Assembly: GCA_018267275.1 (NCBI GenBank)
Contig: JAFDYV010000007.1
Location: forward strand, 1 to 64,000
Length of the DNA: 64,000 nt
Reading direction: 5' to 3'
Origin: Bacteroidota bacterium
Lineage (GTDB): Bacteria > Bacteroidota > Bacteroidia > Cytophagales > Cyclobacteriaceae
The notes below the pieces were generated by a model, which saw only the letters and a list, made by a program, of their open reading frames with translations, was not told the DNA's origin and did not search any database. Both the position numbers and the translations under genes were made by a program. This document shows positions 26,818-35,336 of the stretch, in pieces (the stretch's first letter is position 1; the number at the start of each line of letters is the position of its first letter).

Positions 26818-27189
26818 CTACATTTCACCCAACTGCAACCCCGCGAAGGTCGCGCCTACGCACAGGGCTACACTTGCCAATACATAACTGAAAGATGAAA
26901 TCGTAAAACCTTGTTGAATGAGGTTGATGGTTTCAACACTAAAGGTGGAGAATGTGCTAAAGCCCCCACCAAAACCCACCACCCAAAAAATGCGCGAAGC
27001 AGGCGAAATTATTTGTTTGTGATCGGCCAAGCCAATGAAAAAACCTACCGCCAGGCAGGCGCCCACATTGGCGGCCAATGTACCCCAGGGGAAATGATGT
27101 TGGTGTAACGTGCTGATCCATTTTCCCAGAACAAAACGCGTTACACTACCCAATCCGCCTCCAAAGAAAACTAATAGCAGTTGGCGCAT
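26818..27189 (-). CDS. crcB: Fluoride channel CrcB/Fluc
   Basis: A 123-residue membrane protein with four helices, which as a dual-topology dimer exports fluoride. Hallmarks are GGGLGSVTRFVLGKW at the start, NVGACLAVGFFIG in TM2, and GFGGGFSTFSTFSVE in TM3, with the phenylalanine and Ser/Thr residues of the fluoride pathway. It follows plsC by 5 bp on the same strand. There is no room for a fluoride riboswitch in front of it, so expression probably follows plsC. Confidence 0.93.
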   Translation of the reverse strand: MRQLLLVFFGGGLGSVTRFVLGKWISTLHQHHFPWGTLAANVGACLAVGFFIGLADHKQIISPASRIFWVVGFGGGFSTFSTFSVETINLIQQGFTISSFSYVLASVALCVGATFAGLQLGEM

Positions 27190-27194
27190 ATGCG

Positions 27195-27914
27195 TTACGA
27201 ATTTGCCGCCCCTTGTAGTAACATCCTTTCAATTTGGGCGCGCGCTTCTTCTTTCAAGATTTGAATATCAGAGCCGGGCTGCACGCGAATGGGCTCGCCC
27301 ACCACAATCTTTATTTTGCCTGGCTTGAAATCTAGTTTGCCGGGAGGCATCAAACGCTTGGCTCCCAAAACAGCTAGCGGCATAATGGATTGTTGGGTGT
27401 CAACGGCAATGCGAAATGCGCCATCTTTAAAGGGCTGCAACAAATTATTGGTTCGGTTTTGAGTCCCCTCCGGGAAAATCAAAATCGAAATACCGAAGCC
27501 AAGAATTTTTTTCAAAAAACCAATGCTTTTTTTTCTGCTTTCCGAATCGTTTCGATCTACCACCACGCAGGTGGCTTTGGTTACCCAACCAAACACCGGA
27601 ATCTTCAATAACTCTTTTTTTGCCAACGGGCGAAACTGCCCACGGATGGTGAGCGCAATGCCGGGCAAATCTAAAAAAGAAGTGTGGTTGCCTACATAAA
27701 TAAATGCACTCCCTTTTGGAATACGCTCGCGCCCCACAATTTCATAATGGATAAATGTAAGCTTGCTGAAAACCCACGACCACGCCTTCATAAAAAAATA
27801 GGTTACGGCCACCGCGCGCGGTCCAAAAAATGCCGGAATTAAAATCCCCGGAAGGAAAAGCAGCATGAAAACCGTGAACACTAGGAGAACCCAAATTTTA
27901 TAGAGAAAACTCAT
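27195..27914 (-). CDS. plsC: 1-acyl-sn-glycerol-3-phosphate acyltransferase
   Basis: An inner-membrane acyltransferase that makes phosphatidic acid from lysophosphatidic acid. The 239-residue protein starts with a hydrophobic anchor (about residues 5-30). It has the catalytic NHTSFLD (HX4D, about residues 77-83), VVDRND (block II), FPEGTQNR (block III, about residues 150-157) and IMPLAVLGA (block IV). It is the first gene of a plsC-crcB pair. A hairpin repeat element lies in the 184 bp between it and the methyltransferase gene. Confidence 0.92.
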   Translation of the reverse strand: MSFLYKIWVLLVFTVFMLLFLPGILIPAFFGPRAVAVTYFFMKAWSWVFSKLTFIHYEIVGRERIPKGSAFIYVGNHTSFLDLPGIALTIRGQFRPLAKKELLKIPVFGWVTKATCVVVDRNDSESRKKSIGFLKKILGFGISILIFPEGTQNRTNNLLQPFKDGAFRIAVDTQQSIMPLAVLGAKRLMPPGKLDFKPGKIKIVVGEPIRVQPGSDIQILKEEARAQIERMLLQGAANS

Positions 27915-27959
27915 TGGTGATTTATAATTGTTGATTATCGTTTTGTGAGCTATTTGTTG

Positions 27960-28064
27960 CCCTCACCCAATGCTGTTCTGCTTTCACTTGATGCTTCAAT
28001 ACCCTCTCCCGAGGGAGAGGGTTGCACAAGCCTGCAAGAGCAGAAAACATTTTTTGGGTGAGGG
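27960..28064. repeat. 105-bp nested palindromic element
   Basis: The outer arms are CCCTCACCCAA (27960-27970) and TTGGGTGAGGG (28054-28064). The inner hairpin is ACCCTCTCCC (28001-28010) with GGGAGAGGGT (28013-28022) and a 2-nt loop. Between them TGTTCTGCT and AGCAGAAAACA also nearly pair. The whole forms one long imperfect hairpin without coding capacity, of REP/MITE-like appearance. It lies between plsC and the RsmB-type gene and could act as a terminator for the latter. Confidence 0.7.
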
Positions 28065-28098
28065 GGTTAACCATTCAATATTTTTTAGCACGAACTCG

Positions 28099-29325
28099 CT
28101 ATTGTTTTCGCACAATCCTCGCCATGTAAAAGCCATCGTATCCCTGCGAAGGTAAAACGGTTTTTTGTTCTTGCAATTCAAATTTACCCAATTGGCTCTG
28201 TAAGAATTTGTTCACCTGCTCTTCGTTTTCAGACGGTAAAATGCTGCAGGTAGAATACACCAGCATGCCACCGGGTTTCACCATGCTGCAATAATCTGCC
28301 AGAATGTGTTGTTGCAATTCTTTTACGCGTTCTATAAAATCGAGGTTCAGTTTCCATTTGGCATCGGGGTTGCGTTTTAGCACACCTAATCCCGAACAAG
28401 GCACATCCAATAAAAGTCGATCGCAAGAGTTTTCCAATCTCTTAATGGTTTTAGAACTTTCAATCAACCGTGTCTCAACATTGCTGGCGCCTGCCCTGCG
28501 AGAACGTTTTTTCAACTCCTCTAATTTCCAGGCTTCTGTGTCGAGCGCAATGATACGCCCCTTGCTTTGCATCAACGATGCCAGGTGCAGTGTTTTGCCG
28601 CCCGCACCGGCACAGGCATCAATCACGCGCATGCCGGGCGCCACTTGCAGAAAAGGAGCAATCAACTGCGAGCCGGCATCTTGCACTTCAAACAGACCAT
28701 CTTTGAATTGCTGTCGCGTAAAAATATTCTGCCGTTGTGCCAACAACAATGCATCCGGGAATTCAGAAGGCGCTTCAGTTTCGATGCCCTCTTCATCGCC
28801 CAACTGTTGCTGCAATTCACGCCTTGAAATTTTCAATGTGTTTACGCGCAACACCACAGGTGCTTCTTCATTTAACGCAGTCAGTTCTTTTTCCCAACGG
28901 CCTTTCAATTCGCGCTCGCAAAGCTCATCCATCCAATCAGGTATCGATTCGCGGAGGGTGCGGTGTTTCTTTGCCGTTTCGTAGGCAGCAAGTATTTTCT
29001 TACGATTAATGCCGTCCAGTTCTTCCCAGTCGGGCAATTCAGCTTCATTCCACACGCACCACACGCCCAACAACTTCCAATAGTCATCATCGGCTGCACC
29101 CGATAACTCTTTGAAGAGGCGGTACCAGCGCACAATGTCATAAATGGTTTCGGCAATAAAGCGCCTATCGCGGGCACCCCATTTGGGGTTGCTCTTCAAA
29201 ATCTTTTCAATGACTTTGTCAGCGTATTTGTTTTCAGAAAAGATTTGCGTCAACCCTTCTACAGCGGCCACACATAAATTTCGGTAGAGTTTCACCTTTG
29301 CCTTTTTTTGTGGAAATTTAGGCAT
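28099..29325 (-). CDS. RsmB/NOP2-type RNA (cytosine-C5)-methyltransferase
   Basis: A 408-residue SAM-dependent methyltransferase of the NOL1/NOP2/Sun group, which modifies rRNA or tRNA cytosines. The N-terminal third has KWGARDRRFIAETIYDIVRW, a NusB-like region. The catalytic domain shows VIDACAGAGGKTLHLA (SAM site), LLLDVPCSGLGVLKRNPD (PCSG cysteine) and LVYSTCSILPSENE (TCS, the catalytic cysteine). An alternative GTG start at 29295 matches the family N-terminus (KLYRNL) better and would widen the 30-bp gap to the divergent CHAT gene. The exact substrate base is not deducible. Confidence 0.88.
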   Translation of the reverse strand: MPKFPQKKAKVKLYRNLCVAAVEGLTQIFSENKYADKVIEKILKSNPKWGARDRRFIAETIYDIVRWYRLFKELSGAADDDYWKLLGVWCVWNEAELPDWEELDGINRKKILAAYETAKKHRTLRESIPDWMDELCERELKGRWEKELTALNEEAPVVLRVNTLKISRRELQQQLGDEEGIETEAPSEFPDALLLAQRQNIFTRQQFKDGLFEVQDAGSQLIAPFLQVAPGMRVIDACAGAGGKTLHLASLMQSKGRIIALDTEAWKLEELKKRSRRAGASNVETRLIESSKTIKRLENSCDRLLLDVPCSGLGVLKRNPDAKWKLNLDFIERVKELQQHILADYCSMVKPGGMLVYSTCSILPSENEEQVNKFLQSQLGKFELQEQKTVLPSQGYDGFYMARIVRKQ

Positions 29326-29355
29326 CTCTGGTTCAGAAAGCTAAAGCGATTTGCT

Positions 29356-32160
29356 ATGAAACGAATTTTTGTTGTGTTGTTTGGTGTGGCGATGATGGTA
29401 TCAGCCCACGCGCAGTTTGGTGATTTTGGCAAGCGCGCGTTAGACAAAGCAAAACAGAAGCTTCAAACAGAAGTAAAAAATCAAGTGGACCCGGAAACGG
29501 TGCGCGCTAGGTTGGATTCTTCTGATTTTAACTATGCTATTTCGGTGATTGATAACTCTGGTGTGATGAGCATTAAAGATTTCGGTGAGTCTTTAGTAAA
29601 AACAGCTAATGCTGTAAGCATGGTAAGAACAGCCGATTCCGAAAAAACACCAGCGCAGCGTTGCCGCGAATCCATGGACATTGCTGAAAAGTTTTATGAA
29701 CTTAGGCGGTTTAAGGAGGCTGAGGTGTCATTCTTATTAGCGAAGTCTGAGTTTGAAACGAACGGCATTACCGACAACATCAACTATAGCAAAGTATTAG
29801 CCGATTTGGGTCTGGTTTACGCCACCATGGGCCGTTTCGAGAATGCTGAAAATTTTACCAAGCAAGCGTTGGAGAAACGAGAAGAAACACTCGGCCGCAA
29901 AAGCAAAGCGGGCGCATCGTCACTCAACAACTACGCAGTACTCTATCAAAACACCGGGCGTTACACCGAAGCTGAGAAAACATTTGAAGAAGCGCTTTCC
30001 GTGGTAGAGGCCACTGTTGGCAGAAAAAGTGAAGAGTATGCTACTACGCTCAACAACCAAGCAATTTTGTTTTCAAAGATAGGTCGCTACGACCAAGGCA
30101 TTGAAAAACTGAAGTCGGCTATTGCCATTATGGAGTCTTTGGACAAAAAGAACATCAGAAATCAAATTGGTTTGCAATCCAACCTAGCGTTGCTTTACCA
30201 ACAAACTGCGAAGTTGACCGAGGCTGAGGCAATTTACCTGAAGTTAGAGAAAGTGCTTGGCTCGGGTAGCCCGTACTATGCGGGTGTGCTCAACAGCCTT
30301 GGGCTCCTGTATATTCAAATGAACAAGCTTGACAAAGTAGAAGAGTATTTCAACAAGGCAGCTAATGTTTATAAAACGAAGCTAGGTGCACAAAGTCCTA
30401 ACTATGCAAAAGTGCTCAACGACTTAGGTAATTTTTATCGCATGCAAGGCCGGTTTGCCGATGCGGAGGCGAAGCTGAATGAATCGCTCACCATACGGAA
30501 AGCAGCGCTAGACGAAAACCATCCCGATTTTGTGAAGACCCAAGAGGATCTCGGCATTCTGTATTGGAAGAAAGGTGATGTCGAAAAGGCCAATCCACTT
30601 TTTCAGGCATCGCTGGCCAAGTCGCTCGACTTTATCAATCGTTATTTTCCGCCCATGAGCGAGGCAGAGAAGACAAAATATTGGGATGTGTTGCAGCCAC
30701 GGTTTCAGAAATATTTTAACTATTGTCTGGATGCAGCAAAAACAAATCCTGCGGTGTTGAAAGAAATGTACAATTACCAAATCGCTACCAAAGCATTGTT
30801 GCTCAGCTCTACCAATAAAATCAAGCAGTCGATATTTAATAGCGGTAATGACGACCTGATACGCGATTACAAGGCATGGCTTGATAAAAAAGAGACTTTA
30901 GCGCGGTATTACTCACTTTCTAAAGAAGAACTGCAAAACCAAAAAATTGATTTAGCTGCCACGGAGCGCGAGGCCAACCAAATGGAGCGATCGTTGTCTG
31001 AGCGCTCAAAAGAATTTTCGCAAGCTTATACGGCTGAAACAATTGGCATGGAGAAGATTGCTGCGCTGTTGGGTGATACCGAAGTAGCTGTTGAAATCAT
31101 TCGCATCCAACAGTTCGATAAAGACTTTACGCAAGAATCGAAATACGCGGTGCTGGTATTGAGCAAAAATGCCACTGCGCCCAAACTTGCCGTGCTTGAC
31201 AACGGCAATCAGTTAGAAACACGTTACGCAAAGTTTTACAAGAACGCCATTCAAACGCAGGGAGAAGATGGTTACTCATACGATCAGTACTGGGCGCGTA
31301 TCGAGCCGCTGATGACAGGCAAGAAAACCATTTACCTTTCGGCAGATGGCGTGTACAATCAAATCAACGTAAACACGCTAAAGAAAAAAGAAGGCACATT
31401 TGTGCTGAACCAATTTGACGTGATCACCATTGGCAACTCAAAAGATTTGATTGCGCTGAAACAACGCCAGCCAATGGCTACAAAAAAAGATGCTTTCTTA
31501 TTGGGCTTTCCCGATTACGCGGGGGCTGCACCAGCTTTGCCAGGTACTAAAGTAGAAGTAGAAGCCATTAACAAAATTTTGGTGGCGGGTGGTTACAAAA
31601 CAACATTGAAAGAAGAGAAGTCAGCTTCGGAGTCGGCCATCAAAGCCTTGAAAGGACCACAACTGATGCACATTGCTACCCACGGTTATTTTTTACCCGA
31701 CACCGAAATGCAAGCGGAGGGCAATGAAAATGCCGGTGCTAAAAACAACCCATTGCTCCGTTCGGGATTGATATTGGCGGGCGCAGCAAAACAAAATAAC
31801 CAAGTTGATTTGGCCAGCAATGATAATGGTGTGCTTACTGCTTATGAGGCAATGAACTTATCACTTGATGGAACTGATTTGATTGTGCTGAGCGCGTGCG
31901 AAACGGGTTTAGGCGAAGTACGCGCAGGCGAGGGTGTGTACGGATTGCAGCGAGCATTTTTGGTGGCGGGCGCCAATGCAATGATCATGAGTTTGTGGAA
32001 AGTGGACGATGCTGCCACCCAACAACTGATGACGAACTTTTATGCCAACTGGTCGAAAACAGGAAATAAACAAAAAGCCTTCAAACAGGCGCAGCTACAA
32101 TTAATGGCCAAGTTTAGTCAGCCGTATTATTGGGGCGCGTTTGTGATGATGGGAATGTAA
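29356..32160 (+). CDS. Exported TPR-CHAT protein (934 residues)
   Basis: The signal peptide (MKRIFVVLFGVAMMVSAHAQ) is followed by about eight tetratricopeptide repeats at residues 100-440 (YATMGRFENAENFTKQALEK, YQNTGRYTEAEKTFEEALSV and similar). A helical linker and a C-terminal CHAT domain follow. CHAT domains are caspase-like cysteine proteases, and the dyad is intact: His776 in HIATHGYF and Cys848 in LSACETGLGEV. The start at 29356 is chosen for its signal peptide; the frame is open upstream. A small exported protein follows 21 bp later. A second, larger homologue lies at 49168-53373. Substrates of exported CHAT proteins are unknown. Confidence 0.88.
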   Translation: MKRIFVVLFGVAMMVSAHAQFGDFGKRALDKAKQKLQTEVKNQVDPETVRARLDSSDFNYAISVIDNSGVMSIKDFGESLVKTANAVSMVRTADSEKTPAQRCRESMDIAEKFYELRRFKEAEVSFLLAKSEFETNGITDNINYSKVLADLGLVYATMGRFENAENFTKQALEKREETLGRKSKAGASSLNNYAVLYQNTGRYTEAEKTFEEALSVVEATVGRKSEEYATTLNNQAILFSKIGRYDQGIEKLKSAIAIMESLDKKNIRNQIGLQSNLALLYQQTAKLTEAEAIYLKLEKVLGSGSPYYAGVLNSLGLLYIQMNKLDKVEEYFNKAANVYKTKLGAQSPNYAKVLNDLGNFYRMQGRFADAEAKLNESLTIRKAALDENHPDFVKTQEDLGILYWKKGDVEKANPLFQASLAKSLDFINRYFPPMSEAEKTKYWDVLQPRFQKYFNYCLDAAKTNPAVLKEMYNYQIATKALLLSSTNKIKQSIFNSGNDDLIRDYKAWLDKKETLARYYSLSKEELQNQKIDLAATEREANQMERSLSERSKEFSQAYTAETIGMEKIAALLGDTEVAVEIIRIQQFDKDFTQESKYAVLVLSKNATAPKLAVLDNGNQLETRYAKFYKNAIQTQGEDGYSYDQYWARIEPLMTGKKTIYLSADGVYNQINVNTLKKKEGTFVLNQFDVITIGNSKDLIALKQRQPMATKKDAFLLGFPDYAGAAPALPGTKVEVEAINKILVAGGYKTTLKEEKSASESAIKALKGPQLMHIATHGYFLPDTEMQAEGNENAGAKNNPLLRSGLILAGAAKQNNQVDLASNDNGVLTAYEAMNLSLDGTDLIVLSACETGLGEVRAGEGVYGLQRAFLVAGANAMIMSLWKVDDAATQQLMTNFYANWSKTGNKQKAFKQAQLQLMAKFSQPYYWGAFVMMGM

Positions 32161-32181
32161 AACTCAAACCAGGTTAACTTT

Positions 32182-32649
32182 ATGTGTAAATCATTCTTTG
32201 CAATTATCTTATTTGTGCTTTTTGGGCAACTAGGGTTTGCTCAAAGCGAAAAAAAACTTACGCTCTCAAAAGACTTTTGGGGCTATAAATATTTGGAGGG
32301 TGGAAACGCAATTTCAAAACAGCAGGCCATGCGCCTGCTAGAATCAAATCCTGAAGCGATCAAACTCTTCAAGCAAGGAAACAGCAACTTAGTGCCCGCG
32401 GTGATATTAGGATTTGCCGGAGGTTTTATGATCGGTTGGCCAATTGGTGAATCGCTGGGAGGCAAAAAAGACCCGCAATGGGGACTGGCAGCGGGTGGGC
32501 TAGCCTTGGTGATTGTTGGAGGCGTTCTTGAAAAGTCTTTCCAGAAGAAGGCAAACCAGGCATTTGATCTCTACAACCAAGGCATGGTAACTTCTTATTG
32601 GAAAGTAGGTACAAATGGAACTGGCATTTCGATTACTTACACGTTTTAG
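32182..32649 (+). CDS. Small exported membrane protein, unknown function
   Basis: A 155-residue protein with a signal peptide (MCKSFFAIILFVLFGQLGFAQ) and two hydrophobic segments (VPAVILGFAGGFMIGWPIG, about residues 72-90, and GLAAGGLALVIVGGVLE, about 102-118). The latter are Gly-rich, as in pore or membrane-hairpin proteins. It ends in a short beta-like tail (GISITYTF). The 21-bp spacing from the TPR-CHAT gene implies cotranscription, so it may be a partner or target. I do not recognise a named family. Confidence 0.7.
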   Translation: MCKSFFAIILFVLFGQLGFAQSEKKLTLSKDFWGYKYLEGGNAISKQQAMRLLESNPEAIKLFKQGNSNLVPAVILGFAGGFMIGWPIGESLGGKKDPQWGLAAGGLALVIVGGVLEKSFQKKANQAFDLYNQGMVTSYWKVGTNGTGISITYTF

Positions 32650-32885
32650 ATCCACAACTTGGACTTTAGAAAATTAAAACTGGGGCGGACTAAAAAATAG
32701 TAAAGCCCACCCGAAGTTTACCCCGCGACAAGCGGGACTTTTAAGAACATTGTGCTTCAACTTGCCGCAAGCATTTGGCGCATTCCATAACGGCTCAACC
32801 GATAGCGACACCAAAGCTATGGCAAGAGCCAAATTTCAGCCCACGAGTGATACCCCGTAATAGCTAATAGTTTAAATTTGTTATT

Positions 32886-35333
32886 ATGGCACTAAACAGA
32901 CACATTTATCTTAGAAATAATAAGGGAACAAATGATGGATTTAAAAAATCTCGATTTGTCAAAGTCGAGGCTAATGATGAGCCTGAAATAGAGGCATCAA
33001 AGTTTCCAAACCCAACTCAACAAGACCGACTTCGCAGAGCAAATGCTATCTTCTACAGTGAACGAAAACAGAGAGTTGAAAAAAGAACAATTGAAGTTCC
33101 AGCGGTCATTGAAATCGTGATAATAAGATTTTTTAAGGTTTTTAATTCGAGTTTAAAAAAAGAATTCTACTCAAATTATGGGATGTTAGTTTCTGCATAC
33201 GAGGATTTTAACAAGACAGTATACTTTGAAATCCTTGATCAAACTCACTTCAAAACATTCATAAAACATCTCGAATTATTTTATGAGAGTTCGCCTAGTG
33301 AAACATATCAGGGCAAGGAATACAATCTGATCGCTTTGATTAACGATTTTCGATTTCTGTCAAGTAAACGAAGAATTAAGTCTTATTCAGCAGAAATCTC
33401 ATGCATCAGTCTAATTTCTCCGCAAAATAAGCAAGCGGCTAACATTTATGATTCACTCATATCACACTTACAAACAAAGCAAAAGCCATTTTATCAAACA
33501 GAGTTATCATTTGATATTATAGAAGTCTCCAACCTATCAAAAGAAGATGTTGAAGAGATCGTTGACAATTTTGACATTGTCAAAACAGTAACTAGCAGCC
33601 GAGTTGAACGAAGGCGACCTGGGGCTTTTGGAGAAGAAAGGAGAGATTACGGTTTTGAGGTAAACGTAGGAGAAAACCTTCCCACAGTTGGAGTAATTGA
33701 TACAGGCTTTTTTAGAATAGAACCACTAAGGCCATGCCTAGCTTCTATTTCATTTGACCTAACAAATACGAGCGCGTTTATTGACGATAGCGGTCATGGA
33801 ACTGCAGTTGGTTGCCTTGTAGCTCTAGGTGAAGAATTTATAAATGAAATTAAGACTTCATATCAGGCAAAGGCAAAAATAGCAGTAATAAAAGCCATAC
33901 AGAGCGATAATGATGCACTAAACATACTTAGACTTGCTGACACAATTAAAGAAGCTTATACATCACACGGAATTCAAATTTTCAATCTTTCTCTTAATGA
34001 TCCTTTACCAAAAAGCTACAATAAACATATAAGCGACTACGCTTACATTTTAGACAAATTAGCTTTTGAGAATGACTTACTTATTTTCATTTCGGTGGGT
34101 AATATTCCGGAGCAAAGGCTAAAGGAGCTTATTATTGATGAGCCGCACGCATCCCATGAATACCCTGATATATTTTATTCGCTTGATAATCGAAGTGAAA
34201 TACATAGCTGCGAGACTACTAACATATCCGAACCTTCGGAATCCATGAACAATGTATCAGTTGGTGCTATAGCAGGAAATCTTGAAGGTAATCTTAGCTC
34301 AGATATTACCCCCGCTGAGGAATATCCTGCATATTATACAAGGAAGTTCCATTATGATTATGAACAATTGGTGAATGGGTCTGAGTTTATGAGGTCTCAA
34401 AAAAATAAACATTTAAACAAGCCAGACCTAGTATTTGAAGGTGGTGATTTATTCAAATATGAATCAGGCTTGGAGATTCTGCGATCACCAATTGAACCCG
34501 CTGGTGACAGATATTTTTCTCGTGGTGCAGGTACGAGTTACTCGACACCTTTGATTGCTTCATATGCAGCTACAATTAAGAAGCGCTACCCCTCATTAAA
34601 TTTGCAAACAATAAAGGCGTTACTTATTAACTCGTCAGAAAGTCCTTGTGGCGATAATCCACCGTTGTTCAGAGGTTATTCAATAAATCTATTAAAGAAA
34701 CTTACTGGCTTCGGAAGACCTAAGAATGACTTGTTAACCGGAACCGACAATAATTCGGTGACTTTTATAATCGAGGGTGAAATTGAGCTGGAAGAACTTC
34801 AAACCATTCTAATTTCTATCCCAACGTTTATCAACAAAAGTGGGAATAAATTAAATTTTAAAACCACGCTTTCTTATAGTTTTCTCCCCGTAAAAGATAA
34901 TCATTTATGCTATCTACCGTTTCAAATAACTTTTGGGATATTCAAACCAATTGAAGCTAATGCAATGGGTAAAATGAAAACTGAAGATTACAGAATTAAA
35001 CAGGGCATGAGTTGGTCAGATGATTTTTTTGGAATTGAGAATAGGTTATTTTCAAATGTTCAGCAGAGAGACGATAATGTATCTGGTGAACAGATTGCGT
35101 TAATGGGCAATAAAGTTTCGCTAGCAATTAAATGCACTGGTAAAAGTGATATACCTGATAGCGACAGAAAGCATCTCGAAGCGACCAAACATAAATTCTC
35201 ATTAGTTCTTACAATTACTGAATTGCCAACATCGCGCGCCAACAATAAATTGTATCAAGAGATTATTGCAATAAATACAATAGAAGCCATAGCTAGCATT
35301 GAGGGCGAGGCTACAATTGAAGCCGAGATTTGA
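32886..35333 (+). CDS. ietS: Subtilisin-like serine protease, IetS-like
   Basis: An 815-residue S8 peptidase without a signal peptide, so presumably cytoplasmic. Residues 1-260 form a Lys/Glu-rich N-terminal region with no obvious family. The protease domain carries Asp272 in VGVIDTGF, His304 in DSGHGTAVG, the oxyanion Asn in FISVGN, and Ser551 in GAGTSYSTPLIA, so the triad is complete. Residues about 600-815 are a C-terminal beta-rich extension. Its partner AAA ATPase converges on it with a 3-bp gap. The pair corresponds to IetA/IetS, first described on a Ti plasmid and later shown to restrict phage. The gene is more AT-rich than its neighbours, which points to horizontal transfer. Confidence 0.8.
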   Translation: MALNRHIYLRNNKGTNDGFKKSRFVKVEANDEPEIEASKFPNPTQQDRLRRANAIFYSERKQRVEKRTIEVPAVIEIVIIRFFKVFNSSLKKEFYSNYGMLVSAYEDFNKTVYFEILDQTHFKTFIKHLELFYESSPSETYQGKEYNLIALINDFRFLSSKRRIKSYSAEISCISLISPQNKQAANIYDSLISHLQTKQKPFYQTELSFDIIEVSNLSKEDVEEIVDNFDIVKTVTSSRVERRRPGAFGEERRDYGFEVNVGENLPTVGVIDTGFFRIEPLRPCLASISFDLTNTSAFIDDSGHGTAVGCLVALGEEFINEIKTSYQAKAKIAVIKAIQSDNDALNILRLADTIKEAYTSHGIQIFNLSLNDPLPKSYNKHISDYAYILDKLAFENDLLIFISVGNIPEQRLKELIIDEPHASHEYPDIFYSLDNRSEIHSCETTNISEPSESMNNVSVGAIAGNLEGNLSSDITPAEEYPAYYTRKFHYDYEQLVNGSEFMRSQKNKHLNKPDLVFEGGDLFKYESGLEILRSPIEPAGDRYFSRGAGTSYSTPLIASYAATIKKRYPSLNLQTIKALLINSSESPCGDNPPLFRGYSINLLKKLTGFGRPKNDLLTGTDNNSVTFIIEGEIELEELQTILISIPTFINKSGNKLNFKTTLSYSFLPVKDNHLCYLPFQITFGIFKPIEANAMGKMKTEDYRIKQGMSWSDDFFGIENRLFSNVQQRDDNVSGEQIALMGNKVSLAIKCTGKSDIPDSDRKHLEATKHKFSLVLTITELPTSRANNKLYQEIIAINTIEAIASIEGEATIEAEI

Positions 35334-35336
35334 TAG

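Noticed and set aside
27190..27194. Fluoride riboswitch in front of crcB
   Set aside because: Only 5 bp separate plsC and crcB, so there is no space for an aptamer.
28304..28984. 226-codon plus-strand ORF opposite the RsmB-type gene
   Set aside because: It lies fully antisense to a well-supported methyltransferase with intact motifs. Its translation has a Ser/Arg/Cys-rich shadow composition.
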